Shown one piece after another: positions 16,690 through 25,967 of a DNA stretch of 64,000 nucleotides. Position 1 is the stretch's first letter. Every line of letters starts with the position of its first letter. Position numbers and translations under genes: made by a program. This DNA is from Paludisphaera soli (GTDB lineage Bacteria; Planctomycetota; Planctomycetia; Isosphaerales; Isosphaeraceae), in NCBI RefSeq assembly GCF_011064595.1, contig NZ_JAALJI010000007.1:62001-126000 (forward strand), in the 5' to 3' direction. The notes beneath the pieces were generated by a model that was not told the origin of the DNA, did not search any database, and was given only the letters and a program-made list of their open reading frames with translations.

Positions 16690-17681
16690 GCGACGACCTC
16701 CAGATCGACCGGGACGGACGGGGACGAAGACGGGGATGCGGCAAGGCTCGGCGACGGGGCCGGCGACGGGCCGAGGTGGCGGAACGCCCGCAGGGCCGCG
16801 ACGACCGACGCGGCCAGCAGCACCGCGCCGTTGGTCTGGTGGACGGTCCGGACGACGGCCGAGTAGAAGGCCACCACGCGCGGCATGCCGTCGAACGGCC
16901 AGAGGGCGTAGAACGAGGCGAAGCCCAGCAGGATCTGCAGCCCCGCCAGGACCTCGACCGTCCGCGTCGCCGACCGCAGCGAGGGCTTCGGCGGCTCGTG
17001 GCGCTTCACGTTCACGAACAGGTGCGCCGCCACCCCCAGGATCGCCGTGCCGACGACCCCGTGGAAGACGGCCGCGGCCAGGCCGCTGAAGTGCCGCACC
17101 CACGCGCCGAGGGCGATCTGGGCGACGATCAGGGCCAGGACGATCAGCGAGAGCCGCCGCACCCCCTTCGCGTCCGGGGTCGGCTCGGCGTCGCTCAGCC
17201 AGTCGCGGCCGGTCATGGTCGCCAGGGCGACGGTCAGGGCGAAGAAGACCTGGCCCAGGCAGCCGTGCAGCGCGGCCAGCGAGGTCGAATTCTGCGTGAC
17301 GCGGAACCCGCCCAGGAGCCCCTGGACGATCACGATCGCCAGCGCGGTCGCGGCGAGAGCTTTGACCCATCCCCGCCTCTCGCGGGCGAAGAGCCAGGCG
17401 CACAGCAGGAGCGTCGCCAGGCCCACCGCGGCCCCGTAGAGCCGGTGGGTATGCTCGACCTGGACGCCGAACGGGGCGTTCCAGAAGTTGTAGAGGAACA
17501 TGTTCACGCCGAACGTCTGCGGCCAATCGGGGACGGCCATGCCGACGCGGTAGGTGGTCACCGTGCCGCCCACGTACAAGAGCGGCAGCGTGAAGACCGC
17601 CGCCAGCACGGCCGCCCAGTGCGGGGCGGGGCGGTAGCTCGGCGAGCGGGCGGATTCCGGATTCGGGCTGGTGTTCGTCAT
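16686..17681 (-). CDS. ctaA: Haem A synthase (COX15/CtaA family)
   Basis: 331 residues with eight predicted membrane helices. It oxidises the C8 methyl of haem O to the formyl group of haem A. Family features include 'AVPDWPQTFG', 'VEHTHRLYGAAVGL' and 'LHGCLGQVFFALT' with the haem-ligand histidines, and in the second half 'RHFSGLAAAVFHGVVG' and 'VVRTVHQTNGAVLL'. The duplicated four-helix arrangement is visible. Translational coupling with ctaB is likely, because stop and start overlap. Together the two genes supply the haem A that makes this an aa3-type enzyme. Confidence 0.93.
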   Translation of the reverse strand: MTNTSPNPESARSPSYRPAPHWAAVLAAVFTLPLLYVGGTVTTYRVGMAVPDWPQTFGVNMFLYNFWNAPFGVQVEHTHRLYGAAVGLATLLLCAWLFARERRGWVKALAATALAIVIVQGLLGGFRVTQNSTSLAALHGCLGQVFFALTVALATMTGRDWLSDAEPTPDAKGVRRLSLIVLALIVAQIALGAWVRHFSGLAAAVFHGVVGTAILGVAAHLFVNVKRHEPPKPSLRSATRTVEVLAGLQILLGFASFYALWPFDGMPRVVAFYSAVVRTVHQTNGAVLLAASVVAALRAFRHLGPSPAPSPSLAASPSSSPSVPVDLEVVA

Positions 17682-17778
17682 GGCATCGAGTCGGGGCGAC
17701 CTCGGGCGTCGCCCCGGTTGGGACTCCCGGAAGAGGAGCGGGCCGGACGGAACGGGGCGAAGGCGGACGCGACGCGCG

Positions 17779-19590
17779 TCACGCCATGACCGGGTCCAGG
17801 GTGATGTTGTCGGGCAGGGGGGTGGTCTGGGGGAGGAAGTCGTCCTCGCCCCCCGGCACGCTGAACTCGTAGGGGGGGTGATACACCCGCGGCAGCGTCT
17901 CGAAATTATAGTAGGGGGGCGGCGACGCGGTGGCCCATTCCAGCGAATTCGCCTTCCACGGGTTCGGCCCGGCGACCGGGCCCGCGACGAGGCTGTAGAA
18001 GAAGTTCCAGGCGAAGATCAGCTGCGACGCCCCCAGGCCGAAGGCGCAGATCGTCATGAACTGGTTCATCCCGACCACGCCCGGCGTCCTCAAGAACTCG
18101 TAAACCGTCGGGTCCGCGATCCGCCGCATGTGGCCGTGCCAGCCGACGATGTGCATGAAGAAGAAGGTGCCGTTGAAGAACAGGAACGTCAGGAAGAAGT
18201 GGATCAGCCCCAACCGCTCGCTCATCATCCGGCCGAAGAGCTTGGGGAACCAGTAGTAGATCCCCGCGAAGACCGCGAACGTGCTGCCGCCGAACAGGAC
18301 GTAGTGGATGTGGCCGACGATGAAATACGTGTCGTGGATGTGGATGTCCACCGGCGTCGCCGCCATGAAGATCCCCGACAGCCCGCCGATGATGAACATC
18401 GAGACGAACGCCATCGCGTTGAGCATCGCCGACGTGTACTGGATCCGCCCCCCCCACATCGTGCCGATCCAGTTGAAGACCTTGATGGCCGACGGCAGCG
18501 CGATCATCATCGTCGACAGCATGAACGTGGCGCCCAGCGCCGGGTTCATGCCCGACTGGAACATGTGGTGGCCCCAGACGATGAAGCCCAGGCCGGCGAT
18601 CGCCCCCATCGCGATCACCATCGGCTTGTAGCCGAACAGCGGCTTGCGCGAGAAGGTCGAGATCACGTCCGAGGCGATCCCCATCCCCGGCAGGATCATG
18701 ATGTAGACCGCCGGGTGCGAGTAAAACCAGAACAGGTGCTGCCAGAGCAAGGGCGCCCCGCCGCCCACCGCCGCGGGCGCGTTGGCGACCGCCCCGCCGA
18801 CCGGCGTGAAGAAGTTCGTCCCCGCCAGCCGGTCGAGCGTCTGCATCAGGAGCGCCGAGGTCAGCACCGGCAGCGCGAACGCCTGGAGCAGGGCCGTGAT
18901 GAACAGGGCCCAGACCGTCATCGGCATCCGGAACATCTTCATCCCCGGCGACCGCAGCATCACGATCGTCGTGATGTAGTTGATCGAGCCGGTCAGCGAC
19001 GAGATCCCGGCGCAGAGCAACGCCAGCAGCCAGTAGGTCTGGCCGTTGAGCGACCCCGGCGTCGATCGCGCGGCGGTCGCCAGCGGCGGGTAGCTCGTCC
19101 ATCCGGCCTCGGCCGCGCCGCCTTCGACGAAGAACGAGAGCGTGATCAGGACGAAGCCGGGCCACATAATCCAGTACGAGAACATGTTCAGCTTCGGGAA
19201 CGCCATGTCCCGCGCGCCGATCATCAGCGGGATCAGGAAGTTGCCGAACGCGCCGGTCAACAGCGGGATGATCACGAAGAAGATCATGATCGTCGCGTGC
19301 ATCGTGAACAGCTTGTTGTAGAACTCCGGCGGCATCTGGCCGCCGAGGCCGGGGCTCGACCAGAGCCACTGCGAGAGGATGGGCACCGGCTTCCACGGCC
19401 AGGCGAGCTGCCAGCGGATCACCATCGCCATCAGGCCGCCGACGGCGAAGAAGAACAGGCTGGAGAACAGGAATTGCACGCCGATGACCTTGTGGTCGGT
19501 CGAGAAGACGTACCGCGTCAGGAAGTTGGAGGCCGCCGCGGGGATGTGGTCGTGCGGATTCGGCTCGGTCGCGTTCGGACCCGCGCTCAT
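17779..19590 (-). CDS. ctaD: Cytochrome c oxidase subunit I (haem-copper oxidase, A2-like)
   Basis: 603 residues from ATG 19590, overlapping the coxB stop as ATGA. It holds haem a, haem a3 and CuB, reduces oxygen to water and pumps protons. Visible ligands are 'MHATIMIFF' (low-spin haem His), 'WFYSHPAVYIM' (CuB His, with the cross-linked Tyr in this segment), 'VWGHHMF' (two CuB His) and 'VGHIHYVLFG' (haem His). The usual Glu of 'GHPEVY' is replaced: 'YSHPAV' is the signature that separates A2-type from A1-type oxidases, in which Tyr-Ser substitute in the D channel. The C-terminal extension ends with 'LPDNITLDPVMA'. Confidence 0.97.
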   Translation of the reverse strand: MSAGPNATEPNPHDHIPAAASNFLTRYVFSTDHKVIGVQFLFSSLFFFAVGGLMAMVIRWQLAWPWKPVPILSQWLWSSPGLGGQMPPEFYNKLFTMHATIMIFFVIIPLLTGAFGNFLIPLMIGARDMAFPKLNMFSYWIMWPGFVLITLSFFVEGGAAEAGWTSYPPLATAARSTPGSLNGQTYWLLALLCAGISSLTGSINYITTIVMLRSPGMKMFRMPMTVWALFITALLQAFALPVLTSALLMQTLDRLAGTNFFTPVGGAVANAPAAVGGGAPLLWQHLFWFYSHPAVYIMILPGMGIASDVISTFSRKPLFGYKPMVIAMGAIAGLGFIVWGHHMFQSGMNPALGATFMLSTMMIALPSAIKVFNWIGTMWGGRIQYTSAMLNAMAFVSMFIIGGLSGIFMAATPVDIHIHDTYFIVGHIHYVLFGGSTFAVFAGIYYWFPKLFGRMMSERLGLIHFFLTFLFFNGTFFFMHIVGWHGHMRRIADPTVYEFLRTPGVVGMNQFMTICAFGLGASQLIFAWNFFYSLVAGPVAGPNPWKANSLEWATASPPPYYNFETLPRVYHPPYEFSVPGGEDDFLPQTTPLPDNITLDPVMA

Positions 19591-20417
19591 CGGTCGTCCC
19601 CTTCCGGTTCGTCCGCCCCGGCGATCTGGCTCCGGCCCTGCTCGGCGAGCTTGGCCGCCTGCCAGGCCTGGAACTCGGCCTCGGTCTCGTGCACCACCAC
19701 GTCGCCCCGCATCTTGTAATGGCCCCAGCCGCAGAGCTCGGCGCAGGCCAGCTCGAACCGCCCCGCGCGGTCGCAGTCGAACCAGACGGGGATCGCCATG
19801 CCGGGGACGGCGTCCTGCTTGATCCGCATCTGGGGGAGGAAGAACGAATGGATCACGTCGGCCGACTTCAGGTGGATGAGCGCCGTCTGGTCCTTGACCA
19901 GGTGGAGGTCGTTCACCGTGAAGAGGTCGTCGGGCGTCCCCAGCCGGCCGTCGGGCCCGGGGTACTTCATCGCCCACTGGAACTGCCGGCCGGTCACCTC
20001 GGCCAGGACCGGGGTCCTCGGCGAGGCCGACCGGAACTTGATCTTCGCCCAGGTGTCCATCTGGTAGAGGGCCAGGAAGACGAGGATCCCGGCCGGGATG
20101 ACGGTCCAGATCACCTCCAGCCGCTGGCTGCCGTGGAAGTACTGCGCCGGGCGGACCGGCAGGCCGTCCTCGCCGATCCGGTCGGCGTAGCGGAACTGGG
20201 CCCAGACCAGGGCCGCCTGGGTCCCGATGAACACCGCGCCGGTGAGGACCAGGATGATGAGGAACAGCGCGTCGATCTCGCGGCCGAACGTCGAGACCGA
20301 GTGGTAGGGCTCCCCGGCGGGGTTCGGGAGCCACCAGTCGGCCGAGAACGGCGCGTAGGCGAACGCGCCGACGCTGAAGACGGCCGCGAGCGCGAAGATC
20401 AGGCTCCAGTATCGCAA
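19587..20417 (-). CDS. coxB: Cytochrome c oxidase subunit II with a CuA site
   Basis: 276 residues from a TTG start. Two N-terminal membrane helices ('LFLIILVLTGAVFIGTQAAL', 'VIWTVIPAGILVFLALYQM') are followed by a periplasmic cupredoxin domain. The CuA ligands are all present: 'VIHSFFLPQM' (His) and 'CAELCGWGHYKM' (Cys225, Cys229, His233, Met236), so it accepts electrons from cytochrome c rather than from quinol. An extra hydrophobic N-terminus ('WSLIFALAAVFSVGAFAYA') may be a signal or a third helix. It has no fused cytochrome c domain; the separate dihaem cytochrome encoded just upstream is the likely donor. Confidence 0.95.
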   Translation of the reverse strand: MRYWSLIFALAAVFSVGAFAYAPFSADWWLPNPAGEPYHSVSTFGREIDALFLIILVLTGAVFIGTQAALVWAQFRYADRIGEDGLPVRPAQYFHGSQRLEVIWTVIPAGILVFLALYQMDTWAKIKFRSASPRTPVLAEVTGRQFQWAMKYPGPDGRLGTPDDLFTVNDLHLVKDQTALIHLKSADVIHSFFLPQMRIKQDAVPGMAIPVWFDCDRAGRFELACAELCGWGHYKMRGDVVVHETEAEFQAWQAAKLAEQGRSQIAGADEPEGDDR

Positions 20418-20545
20418 AAAAGGGGGCTCCCACGGTCGGGCGTCCCCGGCCGCCGCGGGTCGCGAGGCGGGCGCGGGCGGGCCGGAGACTCGAACGTCAA
20501 TCGAGACGGGGCGTCGGGCTGGGACGCCGGGGTCGGGTCAACTCA

Positions 20546-21817
20546 TCATCGCCGGACCGCCGGGGCGTCGGCGGCCACCCCCTCGGCGGCGGCGGGGGCC
20601 GGCGCGTCGTCCAGCAGCTCGGGCTGATACGGCAGGGCGAGCACGAAGTTCACGAGGTCCCAGATCTGGGCGTGGTCGATCCCCGGGTAGTGGGCGGGCA
20701 TCTGGGCCCCGGTGATCCCCTTGGCGATCCGCCAGTACAGGTCGATCGGCCGCCGGCCCCCCTTGTACACCGCCCGCGACAGGTTCGCCGGGCGGAGCGG
20801 GTTGCCCCACTCGTCGAGCTTCTGCTTCCACAGCTCCCGGGCCTTCTCGTCGAGCTTCGCCACCCGCTCGGGCATCTTGCTCGGGTCGCCGCCGAAGACG
20901 ACCCGATTGAACACGTCCACGTCGACGAAGCTCGGGCCGTCGCCCAGGCCCTTGGCCCCGTGGCAGCCGGCGCACTCCAGCTTCTCCTTGGTCCGGCCCA
21001 GGAACAGCTCCCGCCCCCGGGCCACGCTCTCGGGCGACGGCGGCGTGCGCGGCACGGGCGGGTCGACGACGGTGTCGGCCGCGTCCTCCCACTTGCCGAA
21101 GACCGACTGCACCAACTCGTCGACGATGTCGTCCTCCAGGGCGTCCTCGTCCTCGTCGTCGGCGATGAAGCCTTCCTCGATCAGGGCCAGCTCGGTCTCG
21201 CCCCGGAGGCTCAGGAAGGTCACGTAATCGACGACCTGCTCGATCTCCTTCTTCGTGAGGAGCGCCTCGAACGCCGGCATCGACGTGCCGTGGAGGCCGT
21301 CGCGGATCGTCCGCCGCAGGTCGTCGCGCTCCGGACGCGCGCCGTTGGGGGTGGAGGTGAACTTGAACAGGCCGCGGCGGAAGTCGCGGGGGAGGGGGAA
21401 GAGGAATGGGGCCGTCGGCCCGTCGCCCGCGCCGGAGACGCCGTGGCAGTGCAGGCAATGGCGACGGTAGAGGCCGTAGCCGCCGGCGTGCGGCAGCTTC
21501 TCGGGCCCCTGGGCCGTCTGGACGTGGTTCGCCAGCAGGACGCCGAGGCGGCCTTGCTCGTCCTTGGAAAGCGGCGCCCCCTCGGGGACGTGGATCTCCT
21601 TCGGCGAGGGGCCGTACAGCCGCGCGAGGGTCTTGCGGGCCTTCTCCTGGATCCTCGGCTTGCCGGCGAGGTGGGCCTTGCCCTCGACCTCGCGGGACAT
21701 CGCCGGCTGCTCCTCGTAGACGATCGGGCCGGTGAGATCCGCGTCCGAGCACCCGGCCGCCGTCGTCAGCAGAATCGAAAGTCCGAGGCCGAGCCGGATG
21801 CACCGTCGCACGATCAC
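20546..21817 (-). CDS. Dihaem c-type cytochrome lipoprotein
   Basis: 423 residues from GTG 21817, chosen because GGAGAAG lies 5 bases upstream; the open frame extends to 22075 without protein character. A lipoprotein signal ends in 'LLTTAAGC', so the protein is probably anchored by a lipid. There are two haem c sites, 'CLHCHG' (about residue 120) and 'CAGCHG' (about residue 270), each in a cytochrome c fold with later Met ligands such as 'GTSMPAF' and 'GAQMPAHYPG'. An acidic linker ('DDEDEDALEDD') separates the domains. As first gene of the oxidase operon it probably carries electrons to CuA of CoxB. Confidence 0.88.
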   Translation of the reverse strand: MIVRRCIRLGLGLSILLTTAAGCSDADLTGPIVYEEQPAMSREVEGKAHLAGKPRIQEKARKTLARLYGPSPKEIHVPEGAPLSKDEQGRLGVLLANHVQTAQGPEKLPHAGGYGLYRRHCLHCHGVSGAGDGPTAPFLFPLPRDFRRGLFKFTSTPNGARPERDDLRRTIRDGLHGTSMPAFEALLTKKEIEQVVDYVTFLSLRGETELALIEEGFIADDEDEDALEDDIVDELVQSVFGKWEDAADTVVDPPVPRTPPSPESVARGRELFLGRTKEKLECAGCHGAKGLGDGPSFVDVDVFNRVVFGGDPSKMPERVAKLDEKARELWKQKLDEWGNPLRPANLSRAVYKGGRRPIDLYWRIAKGITGAQMPAHYPGIDHAQIWDLVNFVLALPYQPELLDDAPAPAAAEGVAADAPAVRR

Positions 21818-22200
21818 GCCGTCTTCTCCCTGGTTACCTACGCGACGGGCGATCCGGGGCCGCTGCGTCGCGGCCTCGCGGGCCGCGTCGGGCGTCCGAC
21901 GCACGCTCGACGGACGGGGCGTCCCGTCGTCGGCGGCCGTTCGCGTCGCGGTCGAGCTTCGAGCGGGGGGCGGGGTTCGGGAAGCGGAGGTTTTCGGGCC
22001 GGCCCCCTGAGCCGTCGGGCTGACGCCTCGTCCGTATGGTAAAGTCATCGTAGCGGCCCGCCCCGACGCCAACAAGTCGGACGCCGATTTCGTCGGGTTC
22101 GACGAGTTCGAATGCTACGACTGTTCCGCACGAAAGCAGGCTCTCGCGCCCCGACCGAATGCGGCCGGCCGGGCCGGGCGTTGAACGAGGGGGGACGCCT
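21818..22200. other. Divergent intergenic region
   Basis: About 380 bases separate the minus-strand oxidase operon from the plus-strand CPBP protease gene, so promoters for both should lie here. Scanning for -35/-10 pairs gave only weak matches that I do not assign. No RNA gene or repeat was recognised. Confidence 0.4.
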
Positions 22201-23043
22201 ATGAAGTCCATCAAAGACTTCGCGGACGCCGAGCCGAGGCCCCGGGTCGACCGCGGCCGGAAGATGCGCCGACTCGTCTTCGTCGAGCCCGTCGAGGATA
22301 CCCCGGGTTACTGGGCCGCCACCCGCAAGCCGCTCCCCTCGCTCGTTTTGGTCGCCCCCGTCGTGCTCGCGTATGAGTTCGGCGTGGTCTGGCTCGGCGG
22401 TGCGTCGGCCACTTCGCTCCGCACCGGGGCCGACGCCTGGATCCGCCAGAGCCTGGCGGCGGCCGGACTCACCGACCACTGGCTGCTGCCGCTCTCGCTC
22501 TTCCTGGTCCTCCTCGCCTGGCAGGCCTGCCAGCCCAAGGGCTGGAAGTTCTCGCCGATGGTGGTCGCCGGAATGGTCGTCGAGAGCCTCGTCCTGGCGG
22601 TCGCCCTGGTGGGGGTCAGCCGCCTGGTGGACCTGGGCTTCGACCTGATGGAACGCACCCCGCCGCCATCCTCCTTGCTCCTCCAGGTCCCGGGGCCGCC
22701 CGACGGGACCGCCGTGCAACTGATCGGCTATCTGGGCGCCGGGGTCTACGAGGAGGCCCTCTTCCGGCTCCTGCTCGTCCCCGTCCTCTTCTATGCCCTG
22801 CGGATGCTCCAGACCCCCCAGGTCCTCTCCAGCGCCCTGGCGGTGACGGGCTCGGCGCTGCTGTTCTCGCTGGCCCACCACGCGGGCAACCCGGGCGAGG
22901 CCTTCACCTGGTTCGCCTTCATCTTCCGGTGGATGGCCGGCGTCTTCTTCGCCTGGGTCTTCATCCTCCGAGGGTTCGGCATCGCGGTCGGCGCCCACAC
23001 GGCGTACGATGTCCTCGTCGGCTGGGTCGGCTGGGACGGTTGA
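22201..23043 (+). CDS. CPBP-family intramembrane metalloprotease
   Basis: 280 residues from ATG 22201, with a G-rich GAGGGGGG ribosome-binding stretch just upstream. Eight or so membrane helices contain the CPBP (Abi/CAAX prenyl protease-like) motifs: 'YEEALFRLLLVP' (EExxxR), 'LLFSLAHH' (FxxxH) and the C-terminal 'HTAYDVLVG' (HxxxD). These residues bind zinc in the membrane. Bacterial members cleave or modify membrane peptides, and some act in bacteriocin immunity; the substrate here is unknown. The next gene starts about 50 bases downstream on the same strand and may be co-transcribed. Confidence 0.85.
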   Translation: MKSIKDFADAEPRPRVDRGRKMRRLVFVEPVEDTPGYWAATRKPLPSLVLVAPVVLAYEFGVVWLGGASATSLRTGADAWIRQSLAAAGLTDHWLLPLSLFLVLLAWQACQPKGWKFSPMVVAGMVVESLVLAVALVGVSRLVDLGFDLMERTPPPSSLLLQVPGPPDGTAVQLIGYLGAGVYEEALFRLLLVPVLFYALRMLQTPQVLSSALAVTGSALLFSLAHHAGNPGEAFTWFAFIFRWMAGVFFAWVFILRGFGIAVGAHTAYDVLVGWVGWDG

Positions 23044-23093
23044 CGCCCGAGGCCCTTTGAGCAACCGTCGCCCCGCTTCGAGGCCCCACCGCC

Positions 23094-23990
23094 TTGCCCC
23101 CCCTCCGCCTGATCCACGTCTCCGACGTGCACGTCTGGAAGCACGAGTTCAACCCCCTGCGGCTGCTGAACAAGCGGGCCGTCGGCATGGCCTCGCTGCT
23201 GGCGGGCCGGGCGCGTCGTTTCCGGCTGGAGCGGCTGGCGCACGTCGTCGAGCGGATCGAGGCGGCCGAACCCGACCACGTCCTCATCACCGGCGACCTG
23301 ACGACCACCGCCCTGACCGCCGAGTTCCGCCAGGCCCACGACGCCCTCGCGCCCTTGCTGCGCGACCCCGAACGCGCGACGGTCCTCCCCGGCAATCACG
23401 ACCGCTACACCCGGATCGCCTTCCGCGAGAAACACTTCGAGCGCGCGTTCGGCCGCTACATGGGCGCGCCCGAGTTCCCCTGGATCCGCTTCATCGCCGA
23501 CCGCACGGCGATCCTCGGGCTCGACCCCACCCGCGCCGCGCTCCACGCGCGAGGCTATCTGCCCGAGGCGCAGCTCGACGCCGCCCGCGTCTTGTGGGAG
23601 GAGCATCGCGGGTCGATCGACCGTCTGATCGTCGCCTGCCACTACCCGACCGACGCCCCGTCCGGCCTCCGCGACGACCTCTTCTGGAAGCGCCTGGACG
23701 AAGCCCCCCGGCTCGCCGACTGGCTGGCGACGCTCGGCCCGCACCTCTACTGCTGCGGCCACGTCCACCACGCCTGGGCGTTCACTCCGCCCGCCGTCCC
23801 CGAGGAACTCTGTCTGAACGCCGGCGCCCCGTTGATGCACGACGCGACCGGGAAGAATCCACCCGGCTACCTGGAGATCCTCCTGGACGGCCCCGACGTG
23901 GACGTGATCCACCACGCCTGGACCGGCGAGGGCTGGGAGGAGCGGCGGCTGGCGTCGCGCCCCGGCTTCTTCGGCCGGCCCGGCGGGTGA
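23094..23990 (+). CDS. Calcineurin-like metallophosphoesterase
   Basis: 298 residues from TTG 23094. All five metal-binding blocks are in order: 'HVSDVHVW', 'LITGDLTTTA', 'LPGNHDRYT', 'VACHYPTD' and 'CCGHVHHAW'. This is the arrangement of the class III cyclic-nucleotide phosphodiesterase/CpdA-like branch of cytoplasmic dinuclear metallophosphoesterases. No signal peptide is present. The actual substrate (cyclic nucleotide, phosphodiester or phospholipid precursor) cannot be told from sequence. It is probably co-transcribed with the CPBP gene, and its stop lies one base short of the end of a convergent gene. Confidence 0.88.
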   Translation: MPPLRLIHVSDVHVWKHEFNPLRLLNKRAVGMASLLAGRARRFRLERLAHVVERIEAAEPDHVLITGDLTTTALTAEFRQAHDALAPLLRDPERATVLPGNHDRYTRIAFREKHFERAFGRYMGAPEFPWIRFIADRTAILGLDPTRAALHARGYLPEAQLDAARVLWEEHRGSIDRLIVACHYPTDAPSGLRDDLFWKRLDEAPRLADWLATLGPHLYCCGHVHHAWAFTPPAVPEELCLNAGAPLMHDATGKNPPGYLEILLDGPDVDVIHHAWTGEGWEERRLASRPGFFGRPGG

Positions 23991-23991
23991 C

Positions 23992-24579
23992 CTAGTCGCG
24001 CTGACGCGGCAGCGGCGGCGAGGCCAGGTACTTGCGGAAGGCGTTGATGTACGGCGTGTCGAACTGGATCTGGGTGATCGTGTCCAGCATGACGTAGGAG
24101 CGGTCGCGCTCCCAGCGGCCGTCGGGGGCGAAGATCCGCATGGCGACTTCGTGGTCGGTCAGGCCCACGACCGGGCCGATCAGGAAGTCGTCGTCCTCGG
24201 GGGCGAACCGGCTCTCGCACTCGATCACGATGTAGTCCCCACGGCGCTTCAGGGCGGCCAGGGCCCGCGAGGGGTCGTCGAGCGGGACGTCCCAGTCCGC
24301 GCCGACGTTCTCCATCAGGCCTTCGCCGGCCAGCACCTTCTCGGCGAAGCGGTCGACGGCCGTGCAGCGGACCCGGGCGATGTCGCGGAGGGGCAGCAGG
24401 ACGTACCCGTCGAGCTGGAAGTCCCGCGTCTGGTGGAGCAGGACGAGGCGACGGCCCACGGCCAGGACGAGCCCCGTGACGTCCCAGTCGCCGGCGACCC
24501 GTCGGGTCAGGTGGACGTGTCGACGGGCGTCCGCCAGGCCCGAGAGTCGTTCGCGAAGTCGGTTCATTCGGGTCGTCAT
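23992..24579 (-). CDS. Hypothetical protein
   Basis: 195 residues, no signal peptide or membrane helix. The sequence has good protein character, with strand-rich segments such as 'DVTGLVLAVGRRLVLLHQ' and 'DGYVLLPLRDIARVRC', and a repeated D/E-rich middle. A short barrel-like N-terminus is plausible. I do not recognise the family. ATG 24579 is the listed start; ATG 24567 would give 'MNRLRERLSG'. It ends tail-to-tail with the metallophosphoesterase gene with essentially no gap, and begins 44 bases after the membrane protein gene upstream, so it may be the third gene of the sigma-factor operon. Confidence 0.65.
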   Translation of the reverse strand: MTTRMNRLRERLSGLADARRHVHLTRRVAGDWDVTGLVLAVGRRLVLLHQTRDFQLDGYVLLPLRDIARVRCTAVDRFAEKVLAGEGLMENVGADWDVPLDDPSRALAALKRRGDYIVIECESRFAPEDDDFLIGPVVGLTDHEVAMRIFAPDGRWERDRSYVMLDTITQIQFDTPYINAFRKYLASPPLPRQRD

Positions 24580-24623
24580 CCTTCGCGACCGGGGGCCGCA
24601 TTCGGGCGGGCCCGCCGCCGTCT

Positions 24624-25214
24624 TCAGGAACCTGGGCCGGGGGCCTGGGCACGTCCCGCCCCCTCCGCCTTGATTATACGGGATTCCAGCCGGAGGAGTT
24701 GCTCCCGGATCGCCAGCTCCGCCTCCTCGATCCGGGCGTGCGTCGATCCGACCGCCGCCAGGATGAGGAACCCGAGCGCCGCGGCGAGCATCGGGCCCGA
24801 CTCCGCCCCCTTGCCCAGGGTCGTCGCCGCCAGGCCCAGCCCGAGCAGCGCCGCGAGCGTGAACCCCATCGCGATCCGCGAGGCGACCAGACGCTCGGTC
24901 GAGAACCCCCCCCGACGTCGGGCCAGCGCCCAGACGGCGAAGGCCGCCCAGCCCAGCCCGAACAGCGCGAACATACCCAGCAGGCCCCGGACCGCCGTCG
25001 GCGTGGTCGCCGGCTCCGTCAGGGCCAGCGAACCCGCCACGACGAACCCCGCCAGCCCCGCCGTCGCGATCAGCACGTATCGGGCGGTCCTCCCCAACGG
25101 CCAGGTCGCCCCCAGCTGGGCGCCGAGGAGGGAATCGAAACGCTGGCGCAGCTCGGGATCCCGCAATTCGAGGTCCACAAACCCTTCGGGCCGCTCGGTC
25201 TTCCGCTCAGTCAT
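24624..25214 (-). CDS. Membrane protein partnered with an ECF sigma factor
   Basis: 196 residues. About 45 cytoplasmic N-terminal residues ('VDLELRDPELRQRFDSLLG') are followed by four membrane helices ('YVLIATAGLAGFVVAGSLAL', 'GLLGMFALFGLGWAAFAVWA', 'IAMGFTLAALLGLGLAATTL', 'MLAAALGFLILAAVG') and a coiled-coil tail ('RIEEAELAIREQLLRLESR'). Its start overlaps the sigma-factor stop by 8 bases, the usual arrangement of a sigma/anti-sigma pair. No zinc anti-sigma motif is visible, so a regulatory role is inferred from position only. Confidence 0.65.
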   Translation of the reverse strand: MTERKTERPEGFVDLELRDPELRQRFDSLLGAQLGATWPLGRTARYVLIATAGLAGFVVAGSLALTEPATTPTAVRGLLGMFALFGLGWAAFAVWALARRRGGFSTERLVASRIAMGFTLAALLGLGLAATTLGKGAESGPMLAAALGFLILAAVGSTHARIEEAELAIREQLLRLESRIIKAEGAGRAQAPGPGS

Positions 25215-25755
25215 GCGAACCTCCTTCGGGGCCGATCGCGTCGCGAAGCGCCCGCTTGGCCCGATACAGCCGGGACTTGACCGTGCCCGGGGGGATCCCG
25301 AGCACCTCGGCCGTCTCGGCGATGCTGAGGTCGTTCAGGAAGTACAGGGTCAGGACCTCGCGATCGGGCAGGGCCAGCCTTGTCAGGCCGTGATGGACCA
25401 GCTCGGCGTCGTCGAACCCGCCCCCCGAGTCCGGCTCGCCCGGCACGTCGACGTCGAGCCGCCCGGCCCGGGCGTATTCCCGGCGGTAGTGCGACATCAC
25501 CGTGTTCCGAGCGACCTGATAAAGCCAGACCGGCAGCCGGCGAGGGTCGCGGAGGCCCGCGATCCCGCGAAGGACCTGCAGCCAGACCTCCTGGAGGATC
25601 TGCCAGGCCTCCTCCTCGTCCGACACGAGCTTCCGGATGAACACGAAGAGCCTGCGCTCCCAGGCCCGGATCAGCTCCTCGAACGCGGCCCGCTCCCCGC
25701 GACGGCAGCGGATCACCAGAAGTTCCCGATCGATCTCGTCCGAGTCGTGATCCAT
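25207..25755 (-). CDS. ECF-type RNA polymerase sigma factor
   Basis: 182 residues from ATG 25755. Region 2 includes 'RGERAAFEELIRAWERRLF' and 'WLYQVARNTVMSHYRR' (promoter -10 recognition). Region 4 includes 'LALPDREVLTLYFLNDLS' and the helix-turn-helix 'IAETAEVLGIPPGTVKSR'. There is no region 3, as expected for group 4 (ECF) factors. It redirects RNA polymerase to a dedicated promoter set. It is translationally coupled to the membrane protein that follows, a likely regulator. The open frame upstream of 25755 has no protein character. Confidence 0.9.
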   Translation of the reverse strand: MDHDSDEIDRELLVIRCRRGERAAFEELIRAWERRLFVFIRKLVSDEEEAWQILQEVWLQVLRGIAGLRDPRRLPVWLYQVARNTVMSHYRREYARAGRLDVDVPGEPDSGGGFDDAELVHHGLTRLALPDREVLTLYFLNDLSIAETAEVLGIPPGTVKSRLYRAKRALRDAIGPEGGSHD

Positions 25756-25967
25756 GCCTCGCCCCCCTTGAACAACCTCGATCAAGGAGTCGCAGAAGGC
25801 CCCCGCTCGGTTCATCGTCCGGAAATTTCTCGAAGGGCGAGATCCCTCCGCTTCAACCGGCGATCGTGGGCCACTATCAGGAAGGGCCGCTGCGCCCCGA
25901 GTCGGGCCGGCGACGGCGGCGAACGGTCCGGACCACGAACTCGACGCGTGGATCGCGACCGCGAATT

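Noticed and set aside
13144-16866. Plus-strand open frame of 1240 codons opposite the oxidase genes
   Set aside because: Translation is Arg/Gly/Asp/Glu-rich without domains and exactly antisense to well-recognised coxC, coxD, ctaB and Sco1 genes; typical of GC-rich third-position bias.
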